The notes under the pieces: model-generated
Told to the model about the DNA's origin: nothing
Databases searched by the model: none
What the model saw: only the letters and a program-made list of their open reading frames with translations
Shown: positions 25,034 through 31,955 of the stretch, piece by piece
Layout of the letters: every line of letters begins with the position of its first letter
How positions within the stretch are numbered: the stretch's first letter is position 1
Origin: Gracilibacillus suaedae
GTDB lineage: Bacteria > Bacillota > Bacilli > Bacillales > Amphibacillaceae
Direction of reading: 5' to 3'
DNA length: 32,241 nucleotides
NCBI RefSeq assembly: GCF_017599345.1
Contig: NZ_JAGFVL010000002.1
Coordinates: 1 to 32,241 of the forward strand
Position numbers and translations under genes: made by a program

Positions 25034-25076
25034 TAAAAAAAGTGATACCTTTTAGAGATTATCTGAAGGTATCACT
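25034..25076 (-). terminator. Terminator of the ywnB-like gene
   Basis: On the - strand AGTGATACCTT (25076-25066) pairs perfectly with AAGGTATCACT (25051-25041), followed by seven T residues (25040-25034): a classical intrinsic terminator 13 bases after the stop. Confidence 0.9.
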
Positions 25077-25088
25077 CTGAATAATACG

Positions 25089-25727
25089 TTATTCTTTTTC
25101 TCCGACAACAGTGAAGCGCTCTTCTATATGTTCGGGATTTTCGCTCTCATCTAGTATAGCGATTGCGTAATCTGCATAGCTGATATAGCTTTCTCCTGCT
25201 TTATTAGTGATAACATTTTCTTTCCCCTTTTGATAGGAGCCAGTTCGTTTCCCTTCTGGATCGAACACTGCTGCAGGACTTAAGTGTGTCCATTTGACAT
25301 CTTTTGTTTGTTTTAATTCGTCTAATGCTTTTCCCATGCTAGAAGCTAATGGATATACGAAATCAGGAAAATCAGGTGTGTCGTATAAATGTGTTGTTTG
25401 ATCTTCATCGACATATAGGCTACCCGCTCCACCAACAACGATTAGACGTGTATCTGTTCCTCGAAAAGCATTGATTAATACACGATGGGAATCGATATGT
25501 AGATGCTCTTCGCCTTGGGGGGAATTATAAGCATTGATGACAACATCAAAGTCTTTAATATCCTCGGTCTTAATATCAAATATATCTTTTTTCACGATAT
25601 CGACGTCTTTATTGTCCACTTTTTCCGGACTACGTACAATCGCAGTAACTTCGTGTCCTCTATGAAGCGCTTCTTCTGTAATCAGTTTACCAGATTTCCC
25701 AGTTGCCCCGATAATTCCAATTTTCAT
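25089..25727 (-). CDS. NAD(P)H-binding SDR-like protein, YwnB type
   Basis: Predicted cytoplasmic oxidoreductase or NmrA-like regulator of 212 residues. The Rossmann start MKIGIIGATGKSGKLI carries the GxxGxxG dinucleotide motif at about residues 7-13, and RSPEKV follows strand 2 with an Arg that suggests NADP preference. There is no clear Tyr-x3-Lys catalytic pair, as expected for the atypical SDR_a5/NmrA group. ATG 25727 is chosen because AAAGGAGG is eight bases upstream; the longer frame to 25787 would run over the promoter. In B. subtilis ywnB lies next to ywnA, an Rrf2 regulator, and the same order is seen here. The substrate is unknown; homologues are linked to thiol or redox stress. Confidence 0.85.
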   Translation of the reverse strand: MKIGIIGATGKSGKLITEEALHRGHEVTAIVRSPEKVDNKDVDIVKKDIFDIKTEDIKDFDVVINAYNSPQGEEHLHIDSHRVLINAFRGTDTRLIVVGGAGSLYVDEDQTTHLYDTPDFPDFVYPLASSMGKALDELKQTKDVKWTHLSPAAVFDPEGKRTGSYQKGKENVITNKAGESYISYADYAIAILDESENPEHIEERFTVVGEKE

Positions 25728-25751
25728 TGTCATTTCCTCCTTTGGATTTAT

Positions 25752-25787
25752 TGTAACCATTATAGTTACATTTTGTATTGAAGTCAA
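25752..25787 (-). promoter_or_regulatory. Promoter of the ywnB-like gene with dyad operator over the -10
   Basis: On the - strand TTGACT (25787-25782), a 17-base spacer and a perfect TATAAT (25764-25759). TGTAAC (25770-25765) and GTTACA (25757-25752) form an inverted repeat with seven bases between, centred on the -10. A repressor bound here would block polymerase; the adjacent Rrf2 protein is the obvious candidate. Confidence 0.8.
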
Positions 25788-25788
25788 T

Positions 25789-25821
25789 AAAAAAACATCT
25801 CTTTATTGTATAGAGAGATGT
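25789..25821 (-). terminator. Terminator of the ywnA-like gene, overlapping its 3' end
   Basis: ACATCTCT (25821-25814 on the - strand) pairs with AGAGATGT (25802-25795), followed by seven T residues. The left arm is inside the coding region, and the -35 box of the ywnB-like promoter begins two bases after the T run, so the two genes are packed but transcribed separately. Confidence 0.8.
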
Positions 25822-26216
25822 TGAATAATATCAGCTAATGTTTGCTTGTTTAATTCATTTTCCATAGCTTGTTGTGCTCGGGTTAAAGAGATGTCCAGTG
25901 ACGATTGAATATTTTTGCCGACGTCGCAATTCGGATTAGGCTGATCATGTACTGCAAATAATTCTTCTCCTGTTGTTACAGCACGATAGATATCTAGTAA
26001 TGTAATTTTATTAGGCTCAGCTACAAGAGAATATCCGGCTACACCAGGTCCACCTTTTAACAGGTTTGCTTTTTTCAATAAAGAACCGATACGTCGAATA
26101 ACGACAGGGTTTGTGTTAACACTACCTGCTATGAAATTTGATGTAACACCTTTATCACTATTTGTTGCTACAAGTGTAAGGATGTGTATCGCCACAGAAA
26201 AGCGAGTATTTATCAT
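25803..26216 (-). CDS. Rrf2-family transcriptional regulator, YwnA type
   Basis: Small winged helix-turn-helix repressor, 137 residues, with the Rrf2 opening MINTRFSVAIHILTLVA, the recognition region TNPVVIRRIGSLLKKANLL (about 35-53) and the wing GVAGYSLVAEPNKITLLDIY. There is a single cysteine, Cys 98 (PNPNCDVGKN), so it cannot bind an Fe-S cluster by the usual three-cysteine set, but the lone cysteine could sense thiol stress as in related CymR/YwnA-like proteins (inference). It probably controls the ywnB-like gene downstream through the TGTAAC-N7-GTTACA dyad, with which it shares the B. subtilis arrangement. Ribosome site GGTGG is upstream. Confidence 0.85.
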   Translation of the reverse strand: MINTRFSVAIHILTLVATNSDKGVTSNFIAGSVNTNPVVIRRIGSLLKKANLLKGGPGVAGYSLVAEPNKITLLDIYRAVTTGEELFAVHDQPNPNCDVGKNIQSSLDISLTRAQQAMENELNKQTLADIIQHLSIQ

Positions 26217-26311
26217 TCTCGTTCACCACCATTGCTATTATTCTAGTAGTAAGTAGTTTGGTTGTCAATATAGCAAGATGGCAGACAAAAGAGAGAGCAA
26301 CAACTTTTCTG

Positions 26312-27460
26312 CTACTCTCTGCTCATCCAATTCCAAAGTCTTGCTTCATCGATTTGTAATACAGCAATAGCATCGTTTTCTTCCAAGGATAAAATTTCTT
26401 TTGTCGGTCCTGTAATAACAACACCATAATGTTTGATCCCTTCTTCTTCTAAGTAGCTGATCTTACTATCAAGTTCTAGATCACCAGTGACTACTTTAGA
26501 GGCAATATTTTCATGTCCTTGCAAAAACTTTAGTGTCTTGATGAATTGTTGCTGTAGAACATCATAATCGCCTTCCTGATAAGAAGGTGAACTGTAGCTT
26601 TCGGATATAGTCGAGCTGCCAAAGAGTCCTTTTTCTTCTTTACGATCTTGTAAGATCATATCGTTATCATGCCAGATTGGAAAACTTGGAAATCCGATAC
26701 TTTCAAAGACTACCCCTAAGTTCCTTTTATCAACGCTTTCTGCCCCTGAGTCAACTGCCAACCAAAGTAAATCGATTTCTTTGTCTGAAAAAAGTTGAAA
26801 TACCTCCTCTGTATCCAGTAAATCGGTAAAAGATACAAATGCTGACGTCACAGTACCCTCTGGTAGTCTTTTAAGCTGTTCCCAGTCTGAGGTAGCATCA
26901 GAGCCTGCACCTGGGAAAACAAAGGAGGGAGAAGTTTGCGAAATCGAACCGAAATGATCTTCGTTATGCCTCCGTAAAAATGAAAAAAGAAAATGAGAGT
27001 GATACTCCCCAATTTTGATGATTTCATCTCCTACTTGCTTTTTTTGGGGAGTTGTAACTTCCATATTGAAATATGGGTTTCCGCTATTCAAATTGGAATG
27101 GCTAAGATAACCATATGGTTCAGTGACCGTTAAGGTATGATCAACAATATTTCGTAATACATCAGCACGGTCAGGATTACCCCAAGAATAATAAACAGCT
27201 GTTAATATACTCGTAACAATAGTAAAACCGATAAATAATAAAATAACGAAAAATGCTGATTGAATTCTTGCACGCCATTTCCCTTTCTTTATTATGTTTT
27301 TTTCCTTTTGATCAAAAGTAGTATTATTAGTTTCATCTTTCTCCAGAATAGATTGATATGCTTCTAGCCTCTCTAATTCTTGTTCAAATTCTTCTAAATC
27401 TTTTCCTGTTAACTCACCATTTTCATAAGCTTCTAGTTTCTTTTGAAATGAATCATTCAT
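26312..27460 (-). CDS. Anti-sigma factor, YhdL-like (SigM partner)
   Basis: Membrane-anchored inhibitor of the ECF sigma factor encoded just upstream, 382 residues. An acidic N-terminal cytoplasmic helix region (about 1-68; EAYENGELTGKDLEEFEQEL) would hold the sigma factor. One membrane segment at about 69-91 is followed by an extracytoplasmic domain of about 290 residues that resembles the Sigma_reg_C domain of YhdL. ATG 27460 is chosen, with AAGGAAAG upstream; it overlaps the sigma gene by eight bases, so the two are coupled. B. subtilis YhdL is slightly shorter (about 358) and is followed by yhdK, which is missing here. No zinc-binding anti-sigma motif is seen. Confidence 0.85.
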   Translation of the reverse strand: MNDSFQKKLEAYENGELTGKDLEEFEQELERLEAYQSILEKDETNNTTFDQKEKNIIKKGKWRARIQSAFFVILLFIGFTIVTSILTAVYYSWGNPDRADVLRNIVDHTLTVTEPYGYLSHSNLNSGNPYFNMEVTTPQKKQVGDEIIKIGEYHSHFLFSFLRRHNEDHFGSISQTSPSFVFPGAGSDATSDWEQLKRLPEGTVTSAFVSFTDLLDTEEVFQLFSDKEIDLLWLAVDSGAESVDKRNLGVVFESIGFPSFPIWHDNDMILQDRKEEKGLFGSSTISESYSSPSYQEGDYDVLQQQFIKTLKFLQGHENIASKVVTGDLELDSKISYLEEEGIKHYGVVITGPTKEILSLEENDAIAVLQIDEARLWNWMSRE

Positions 27461-27944
27461 CTTTTTTCTTCCTTTCTCTGATTGCTTGCCTGCCACGGAA
27501 AAGTAATACTTTATAATGACTAAGTTTTACATTCATTACAGTAGCTGCTTCTTTGTAAGATAATCCATGGAGATCATGAAGAATAATCGCATGTTGTTGT
27601 TTTTTAGGTAGCTCCTTGATCCATATTAAAATTTGTTTCGTCTCTGCGTTTAATAGTAATTGTTCATAAAGAGATAATCCCGGATCTTTTATGCGATGAA
27701 AGAAGGTTCCCTCTTTAGAAACGGACTTTTTTTGTTTACGATAATGGTCAATAAAAGAACGATAAGCTACTGTGAATAACCATGTCTTTACGTTCTCGTT
27801 ATCATAAAGCTCTAAATATAAGTAGGCACGAAGGAATGTTTCTTGAACAATATCTTCCGCTGTATAGTGGTCATGACAAAGAGAAAGAAGGAAGCGATAA
27901 ATATCTTTAAAATATTTTTGATATATTTGATCTATTGATCCCAT
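27453..27944 (-). CDS. sigM: ECF RNA polymerase sigma factor, SigM-like
   Basis: Sigma factor of 163 residues, the same length as B. subtilis SigM, which controls cell-envelope and osmotic stress genes. Region 2 covers about 5-72 with DIYRFLLSL, the -10 recognition block AEDIVQETFLRAY and WLFTVAYRSFIDHYRK. Region 4 covers about 105-158 with LPKKQQHAIILHDLHGLSYKEAATVMN (in part). It is preceded by CCTCC-complement ribosome site and by an ECF-type promoter at 27973-27998 that it probably recognises itself. The anti-sigma gene overlaps its 3' end. The symbol rests on similarity of sequence, length and partner. Confidence 0.85.
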   Translation of the reverse strand: MGSIDQIYQKYFKDIYRFLLSLCHDHYTAEDIVQETFLRAYLYLELYDNENVKTWLFTVAYRSFIDHYRKQKKSVSKEGTFFHRIKDPGLSLYEQLLLNAETKQILIWIKELPKKQQHAIILHDLHGLSYKEAATVMNVKLSHYKVLLFRGRQAIRERKKKDE

Positions 27945-27972
27945 TTGTTCCTCCTTTCCATTCTAACTATAT

Positions 27973-27998
27973 CACGCAACAACATAAAAAAAGTTACA
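27973..27998 (-). promoter_or_regulatory. Autoregulatory ECF (SigM-type) promoter
   Basis: On the - strand TGTAAC (27998-27993), 16 bases including a T run, then CGTG (27976-27973). Known SigM promoters have TGAAAC-N16/17-CGTC with a T-rich spacer, so only two positions differ. It lies 29 bases upstream of the sigma start. Confidence 0.7.
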
Positions 27999-28088
27999 AA
28001 AATGATTAAAAAGAAATTTATAAAACGGTTTAATCTTTTGAAGAAAATGTTATAATTTGTATGATTGATGGAAGAAGGTGTAAATAGG

Positions 28089-28655
28089 ATGCTGAAAAAA
28101 ATATTTAAAAAATCGGAACCTACACATGAGGAATTCCGTCTAGTATATGATATGTTTTATTCGAGAGTTTATCGAGATGTCTATTTTATTACAAAAGATA
28201 GCCATTTGGCTCAGGATGCTTTGCAAGAAACTTTTGTGAAAGCTTATAAACATATGCATCGTTTGGAAGATAGAGAGCGAATGGGTGCTTGGCTATCAAC
28301 CATCGCTACAAGGACTGCCATCGATGTATTAAGAAAACGAAAAGGAGCACGTGAAGTGCTGACAGAAGATATTATGATACAAGAGAGAAATATGAAAGAA
28401 AAAGGTTTGGACACCTTACATATTGTGGAGGCTAATTTAGTGAAAGAAGAATTACTGGAATCACTGAAGGAGATAAAAGCAGAATATCGAGAAATCATTT
28501 TGTTACGATATATCCATGACTTATCCATTAAGGAAATTGCAGATTCATTGAGTATAAATGAATCCACTGTAAAAACAAGACTACATCGTGCAAGGAATAA
28601 GATGAAAGAGAAAGTACAACGAGATCCAAAACGGCAATGGATTGGTGGTGAATAA
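28089..28655 (+). CDS. ECF RNA polymerase sigma factor (second, divergent pair)
   Basis: Sigma factor of 188 residues. Region 2 spans about 18-90 with LAQDALQETFVKAYKHMHRL and WLSTIATRTAIDVLRKRKG; region 4 spans about 125-178 with YREIILLRYIHDLSIKEIADSLSINESTVKTRLHRARNKMKE read in parts, a typical region 4.2 helix-turn-helix. ATG 28089 is preferred because GAAGGTG is eight bases upstream; the frame extends to a TTG at 28065. A -10 TATAAT at 28051 suggests SigA transcription, but its -35 is poor. The anti-sigma gene follows with a one-base TAATG overlap. I cannot tie it to a named B. subtilis sigma factor. Confidence 0.85.
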   Translation: MLKKIFKKSEPTHEEFRLVYDMFYSRVYRDVYFITKDSHLAQDALQETFVKAYKHMHRLEDRERMGAWLSTIATRTAIDVLRKRKGAREVLTEDIMIQERNMKEKGLDTLHIVEANLVKEELLESLKEIKAEYREIILLRYIHDLSIKEIADSLSINESTVKTRLHRARNKMKEKVQRDPKRQWIGGE

Positions 28656-29413
28656 TGATGAATGAAGAACCGAGCTTGCAGGAATGGCTTAAAGAGGATT
28701 ACCAGAAAGTAGAAGAGCCTCCACATTCCAAGGATGAAAACTGGGAGACAATCATAAGTGAAATACCGCGAACTGATCAACATCAGAAGAAGATTCCGAA
28801 GAAAAGTTTGTTAGCGGTGGCAATGATTGCAGTTATTGTAATTGGCACTGCTTTTGTTCAAACTAATCAAATGCAGGCTTTTGATTGGTTTGTGAACATG
28901 TTTGTCACAACAGAAGGCGATAAAGCACAAATTACACAAACAACAAATGAAAAGGAACCATCAACGGATGCTCTTCCTGATTTTGATAACATAACAACAA
29001 ATGCAGTTCAAGAGGAAAACAAGGAGATGACATTCGAAGAGGCACAAGACGAAACAGATTTTAATATCTATGCTCCTTCTTATTTACCAGACAGTTATCA
29101 ATTAGAATCAGTTACAGTATTTTATGAAGAGGCATTAGCTAGAGAGGTACAACTTGAATATGTAAACAATCTGAATGATGTAGTAATGTTAAATCAAACC
29201 TATCAACCTGATGATTTTTCTGCTTCTAAAGTGGTTGATAATGAGGATACGGAAATTAAAACAATCGTATTAGATGGTGGAGAGGCACGTTTGGTAGAAT
29301 TTGAAGATGGTCACATACAAATCATATGGAGCACGCCAAAAATGAACTGGGTCCTAGAAGGAGAAGAGAATAAAGAACAACTTATTAACGTTGCCGAATC
29401 TATAGATTATTGA
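28655..29413 (+). CDS. Putative anti-sigma factor with DUF4367-like outer domain
   Basis: Membrane-anchored partner of the preceding sigma factor, 252 residues. The cytoplasmic part (1-48) has a short acidic helix (LQEWLKEDYQKVEEPP) and KKIPKK before a single membrane segment (about 49-68, LLAVAMIAVIVIGTAFV). Outside lies a Thr/Asn-rich linker and a domain of about 125 residues with the DUF4367-type motif YAPSYLPDSYQLESV and ending WSTPKMNWVLEGE...LINVAESI. Such domains are common in anti-sigma factors of Bacilli and Clostridia. No zinc motif. Inference from context and layout. Confidence 0.75.
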   Translation: MMNEEPSLQEWLKEDYQKVEEPPHSKDENWETIISEIPRTDQHQKKIPKKSLLAVAMIAVIVIGTAFVQTNQMQAFDWFVNMFVTTEGDKAQITQTTNEKEPSTDALPDFDNITTNAVQEENKEMTFEEAQDETDFNIYAPSYLPDSYQLESVTVFYEEALAREVQLEYVNNLNDVVMLNQTYQPDDFSASKVVDNEDTEIKTIVLDGGEARLVEFEDGHIQIIWSTPKMNWVLEGEENKEQLINVAESIDY

Positions 29414-29465
29414 CCTACCGCCACTTCCTTATAACTCCCTGTTGAAGTAGCAGGCTTCTGGGTAA

Positions 29466-29511
29466 AAAGAGTTTCGTATCAAATACAAAATACGAAACTC
29501 TTTAATTTTTT
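29466..29511 (+). terminator. Terminator of the second sigma/anti-sigma operon
   Basis: AAAGAGTTTCGTAT (29466-29479) pairs perfectly with ATACGAAACTCTTT (29490-29503), 14 base pairs, then AATTTTTT. Confidence 0.9.
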
Positions 29512-29545
29512 GTCTGCAAATTTTGAACCACTTACTAGTTACTTT

Positions 29546-30001
29546 TTAAAATTTTAATCCCGGTGTTACGGAGATTAAACTTTCATAGTTACTATAATGG
29601 GAAATGGAGTGGACGGTGCGAATACGGTATTCATACCCCTTCACGATTGTAAAATGGACACTACCGCTAACATAGGAGCTGGAATTTTTCACGAAGCTTT
29701 TACTATTCCCGGTATTCACCCATTTTCCTGTTGATTTATTTTTGACTTGTAAGTTAATCGTGCAAGTAATTTTTTGAACAGATGAATAGCTAGATGTATT
29801 ACAATTACTCCCTATTCTTTTTGAATCTAGTTTTCGTATGGAAGAATTTCCTTCTTTGATGTAGTTAGTTGCTTGGACACTAATAATATCCTCTTTAATT
29901 TGAGGAGTAGTTTGCTCTGAAGCATTCACGTCTGAAGTATAAAAAAAGAATCCAATAATGAGAACACAGGATGTTAGTAAAGCTTTACCCAACATTTGCA
30001 T
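29546..30001 (-). CDS. Unknown small secreted protein
   Basis: I do not recognise this 151-residue protein. The N-terminus is a signal peptide (KALLTSCVLIIGFFFYTSDVNA, with likely cleavage after VNASEA-like site near residue 28). The mature part of about 120 residues is Ser/Asn/Lys-rich and predicted to be beta-strand, with two cysteines (NCNTSS and KITCTI, about 13 residues apart) that could form a disulfide, and a final TVKGYEYRIRTVHSISHYSNYES-type region suggesting an immunoglobulin-like or small beta-sandwich fold. ATG 30001 is chosen because AAAGGA is nine bases upstream; ATG 30010 in the same frame is possible. It stands alone, convergent with the anti-sigma gene. Confidence 0.6.
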   Translation of the reverse strand: MQMLGKALLTSCVLIIGFFFYTSDVNASEQTTPQIKEDIISVQATNYIKEGNSSIRKLDSKRIGSNCNTSSYSSVQKITCTINLQVKNKSTGKWVNTGNSKSFVKNSSSYVSGSVHFTIVKGYEYRIRTVHSISHYSNYESLISVTPGLKF

Positions 30002-30089
30002 AAAAACCATTCCTTTCCAAGGATTTTTTTGTTACAAATGTTAGACGTCAGTAGTAGTAAAAAGGTTGCGGTAAAATAACAATAAATTC

Positions 30090-30287
30090 TTAGAAGATAT
30101 GCTGTCTGATGTTTTTTATTTGTAAAAAGGTAAAGGCCGTTTTAATTCACAACAGGTCATCAATGTTTTTTAAGTTTATTGTAAGAAGAGCGCTAATTTT
30201 GTCGAGTCAATATATCACGGTATTACGATGAACAAATAGCCTTTTCGCTACTTCTTGAGAATCTGGCGGATAACCCAAGTGTTGCTA
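30090..30287 (-). pseudogene. Remnant of a CdaR/PucR-family regulator (C-terminal HTH)
   Basis: In one - strand frame I read SQEVAKRLFVHRNTVIY, then a stop at 30209-30207 where the family has Arg, then LDKISALLTINLKNIDDLL, another stop at 30149-30147, and IKTAFTFLQIKNIRQHIF to 30090. This is the C-terminal helix-turn-helix of CdaR/PucR-type regulators (consensus AxxLFIHRNTLxYRLxKI). Both inner stops are TGA where a CGA Arg codon would fit, single C-to-T changes. A further stop lies at 30287-30285, and nothing upstream of it is recognisable. Confidence 0.75.
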
Positions 30288-30455
30288 GTTGTTATCAAAT
30301 GACAGGACCCAAGCACGTTGCATGTGCTGGTGGAGGATTTCAAAAAGCTGGAGTCATTTATTAATGAAGAATTATATAGTTTAGAAGGTATCACTAGAGT
30401 GGAAAGTCATATTCTATTACGTCGGTTTAAGAATAGAAAAGGCATGAAATTATAA
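30272..30455 (+). pseudogene. Remnant of an Lrp/AsnC-family regulator (RAM domain), YwrC-like
   Basis: One frame gives NPSVASCYQMTGP (30272-30310); after a one-base shift, an extra C in the run GACCCAAG near 30308-30310, a second frame gives PSTLHVLVEDFKKLESF, INEELYSLEGITRVESHIL and LRRFKNRKGMKL to the stop at 30453-30455. Joined, this is the ligand-binding RAM half of an Lrp/AsnC protein; the DNA-binding half is missing. In B. subtilis an Lrp-type gene (ywrC) sits beside the chromate transporter genes ywrA/ywrB, matching the neighbours here. Confidence 0.75.
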
Positions 30456-30457
30456 GA

Positions 30458-30481
30458 AAGCGCCCTTTAAAATGGGCGCTT
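30458..30481. terminator. Terminator of the chromate transporter operon
   Basis: AAGCGCCC (30458-30465) pairs with GGGCGCTT (30474-30481), loop of eight; on the - strand it is followed by TCTTAT. It lies between the transporter stop and the convergent regulator remnant. Confidence 0.7.
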
Positions 30482-30487
30482 AATCTG

Positions 30488-31018
30488 TCACGCTAAAAAA
30501 ATCGCACCATATCCCAATGCCCCGATGATCACAAATGCGGGATGGACTTTGAATTTCACTAAGAAAAGCCAGCTGAGTCCGATTAATATTATCGTTTGTA
30601 ACGTTCCTTCGTTCTCGTAGGATTGGAAAAAGAATTGAAAAGTCAAAATACCTAGTAGAACTGCAATTGTGGGTCGGATAACCATTGTCATTCTTTTTAC
30701 TTTAGGTGAGCTTTTAAACTTATATAAAATACTAAGTAAAATAATCATTAAAATAAGAGAAGGTGCTACTGTTGCAAAAATCCCAACACTTGCACCGAGT
30801 ATGCCTGCTTGTTCATAACCGATATATCCGGCCATCTTCGTAGCGATTGGACCTGGAAGCGCATTTCCGATAGCAAGTACTTCCCCAAATTCGGAAAGGC
30901 TTAACCATTCATAGCGATTCACTACTTCATTTTGGACTAAAGGAATGCTCGCAGGACCTCCGCCATAACCAACGATTCCAGGTATGAGGAAGGCGATAAA
31001 AATTTCCCAATAAATCAT
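30488..31018 (-). CDS. Chromate transporter subunit (CHR domain, short chain), second gene
   Basis: Membrane protein of 176 residues, half the size of full ChrA (about 390). It carries the CHR motifs GYGGGPASIPLV (about 17-28) and GNALPGPIATKMAGYIGY (about 51-68), with five or six membrane segments. Short-chain CHR proteins work in pairs with opposite membrane orientation; the partner gene is six bases upstream. The family moves chromate or related oxyanions, but many pairs have no proven substrate, so chromate export is inference. The pair resembles B. subtilis YwrA/YwrB. Ribosome site AAGGAAAGG is upstream. Confidence 0.9.
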   Translation of the reverse strand: MIYWEIFIAFLIPGIVGYGGGPASIPLVQNEVVNRYEWLSLSEFGEVLAIGNALPGPIATKMAGYIGYEQAGILGASVGIFATVAPSLILMIILLSILYKFKSSPKVKRMTMVIRPTIAVLLGILTFQFFFQSYENEGTLQTIILIGLSWLFLVKFKVHPAFVIIGALGYGAIFLA

Positions 31019-31024
31019 CGTTAT

Positions 31025-31573
31025 TTATTCCTTTCCTTCTTGTTTCGGTGTTGTCGAAAAAGCAACTATTAATAATATCAGAATGATAATAGCTGGGTGA
31101 ATGTTAAGTAATTGTAGTAACACAGTACTTCCGATAATCAAGGCTACATTTAACTTCCAACCTAAATCTTTTGTTCCTTTTTTGACAAAATCCCAAGTCA
31201 GTATAGCGAGCATGACACCGACAACAGGTACAATTGCGTGCGTCATCCCGATCACCAAGGGTAATTCACTAAAACTGCTTAATGAAACGAGTAAAACGAT
31301 CATAGCGATAATGGTTGGTATAATCGTTGATAATACAGCATTTATTGCACCTAACCATCCAGCAACACGATACCCGATATATCCGGCCATTTTTGTTGCG
31401 ATCGGTCCCGGGAGTGTGTTGCCGATTGCGAGTATATCAGAAAACTCTTCATCATCCATCCATTTATAGTAATCGACTACTTCTTTATGAACAAGTGGTA
31501 TGGAAGAAGGACCGCCACCATAGCCTAAAATACCAACTTTAAAAAATGCCCAAAAAATATGAATGTGTTTCAT
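31025..31573 (-). CDS. Chromate transporter subunit (CHR domain, short chain), first gene
   Basis: Partner of the preceding entry, 182 residues, with GYGGGPSSIPLVHKEVV (about 17-33) and GNTLPGPIATKMAGYIGY (about 51-68). The two subunits are similar to each other over their full length, so the pair arose by duplication. It is the first gene of the two-gene operon, with ACGGGGGAC upstream of the ATG and a perfect eight-base dyad (31602-31623) in the promoter region. The regulator gene expected beside this pair is decayed. Confidence 0.9.
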   Translation of the reverse strand: MKHIHIFWAFFKVGILGYGGGPSSIPLVHKEVVDYYKWMDDEEFSDILAIGNTLPGPIATKMAGYIGYRVAGWLGAINAVLSTIIPTIIAMIVLLVSLSSFSELPLVIGMTHAIVPVVGVMLAILTWDFVKKGTKDLGWKLNVALIIGSTVLLQLLNIHPAIIILILLIVAFSTTPKQEGKE

Positions 31574-31601
31574 TGTAGTAGTTCTGTCCCCCGTTTCTAG
31601 T

Positions 31602-31623
31602 ATTTGTTATTATTTTAACAAAT
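31602..31623. promoter_or_regulatory. Perfect dyad upstream of the chromate transporter genes
   Basis: ATTTGTTA (31602-31609) and TAACAAAT (31616-31623) with six bases between. It lies 29 bases upstream of the first start, where an operator for an Lrp-type or other dimeric regulator would be expected. An AT-rich hairpin without function is the alternative. Confidence 0.5.
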
Positions 31624-31739
31624 GAAATGGTAAATCAAGCAGAGATTTGTTTTCTTAGTTTTCCAAGTAAGCATGAAATTATTGCAAGCCCTTTTTTATA
31701 AAGGAATAGAAGTGAAGAAATGGGGAGGGCAATTCCTAG

Positions 31740-31892
31740 TTATAGCATGCAAACAAGCTCTTCACATGACTTCGGCCATTTATTTATCCTTAGATTGCTA
31801 AAATAACTCTTCTTATAGGTCTTATTTCGGAAAAAATAGATTAAATGCACGATGATAAAAATGATCGCTGCAATTAATAAGAATTGTGCCAT
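31740..31892 (-). CDS. Small membrane protein, 50 residues, unknown
   Basis: ATG 31892 is preceded by AAAGGAGG seven bases upstream, an excellent ribosome site. The peptide starts MAQFLLIAAIIFIIVHLIYF, a single membrane helix, then a basic tail (RNKTYKKSYFSNLRINK) and two cysteines near the end. Upstream on the - strand TTGATT and TATATG are 17 bases apart. No family is recognised. It may be a small stress or membrane peptide, or the start of a decayed larger gene. The rest of the gap (31624-31739) holds nothing I can name. Confidence 0.55.
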   Translation of the reverse strand: MAQFLLIAAIIFIIVHLIYFFRNKTYKKSYFSNLRINKWPKSCEELVCML

Positions 31893-31955
31893 GATGATAC
31901 CTCCTTTACTTCATATATTAACTACTGAAATGTAAATCAAACGTTCCTTTGGTCT

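Noticed and set aside
26280-26311. Terminator of the anti-sigma gene
   Set aside because: AGAGAG/CTCTCT arms give only about six continuous base pairs with mismatches above them and a weak T run; not strong enough to list.
28244-28783. 179-codon open frame on the - strand
   Set aside because: Opposite the second ECF sigma gene and the start of its anti-sigma gene; Ser/Phe/Ile-rich composition typical of antisense frames.
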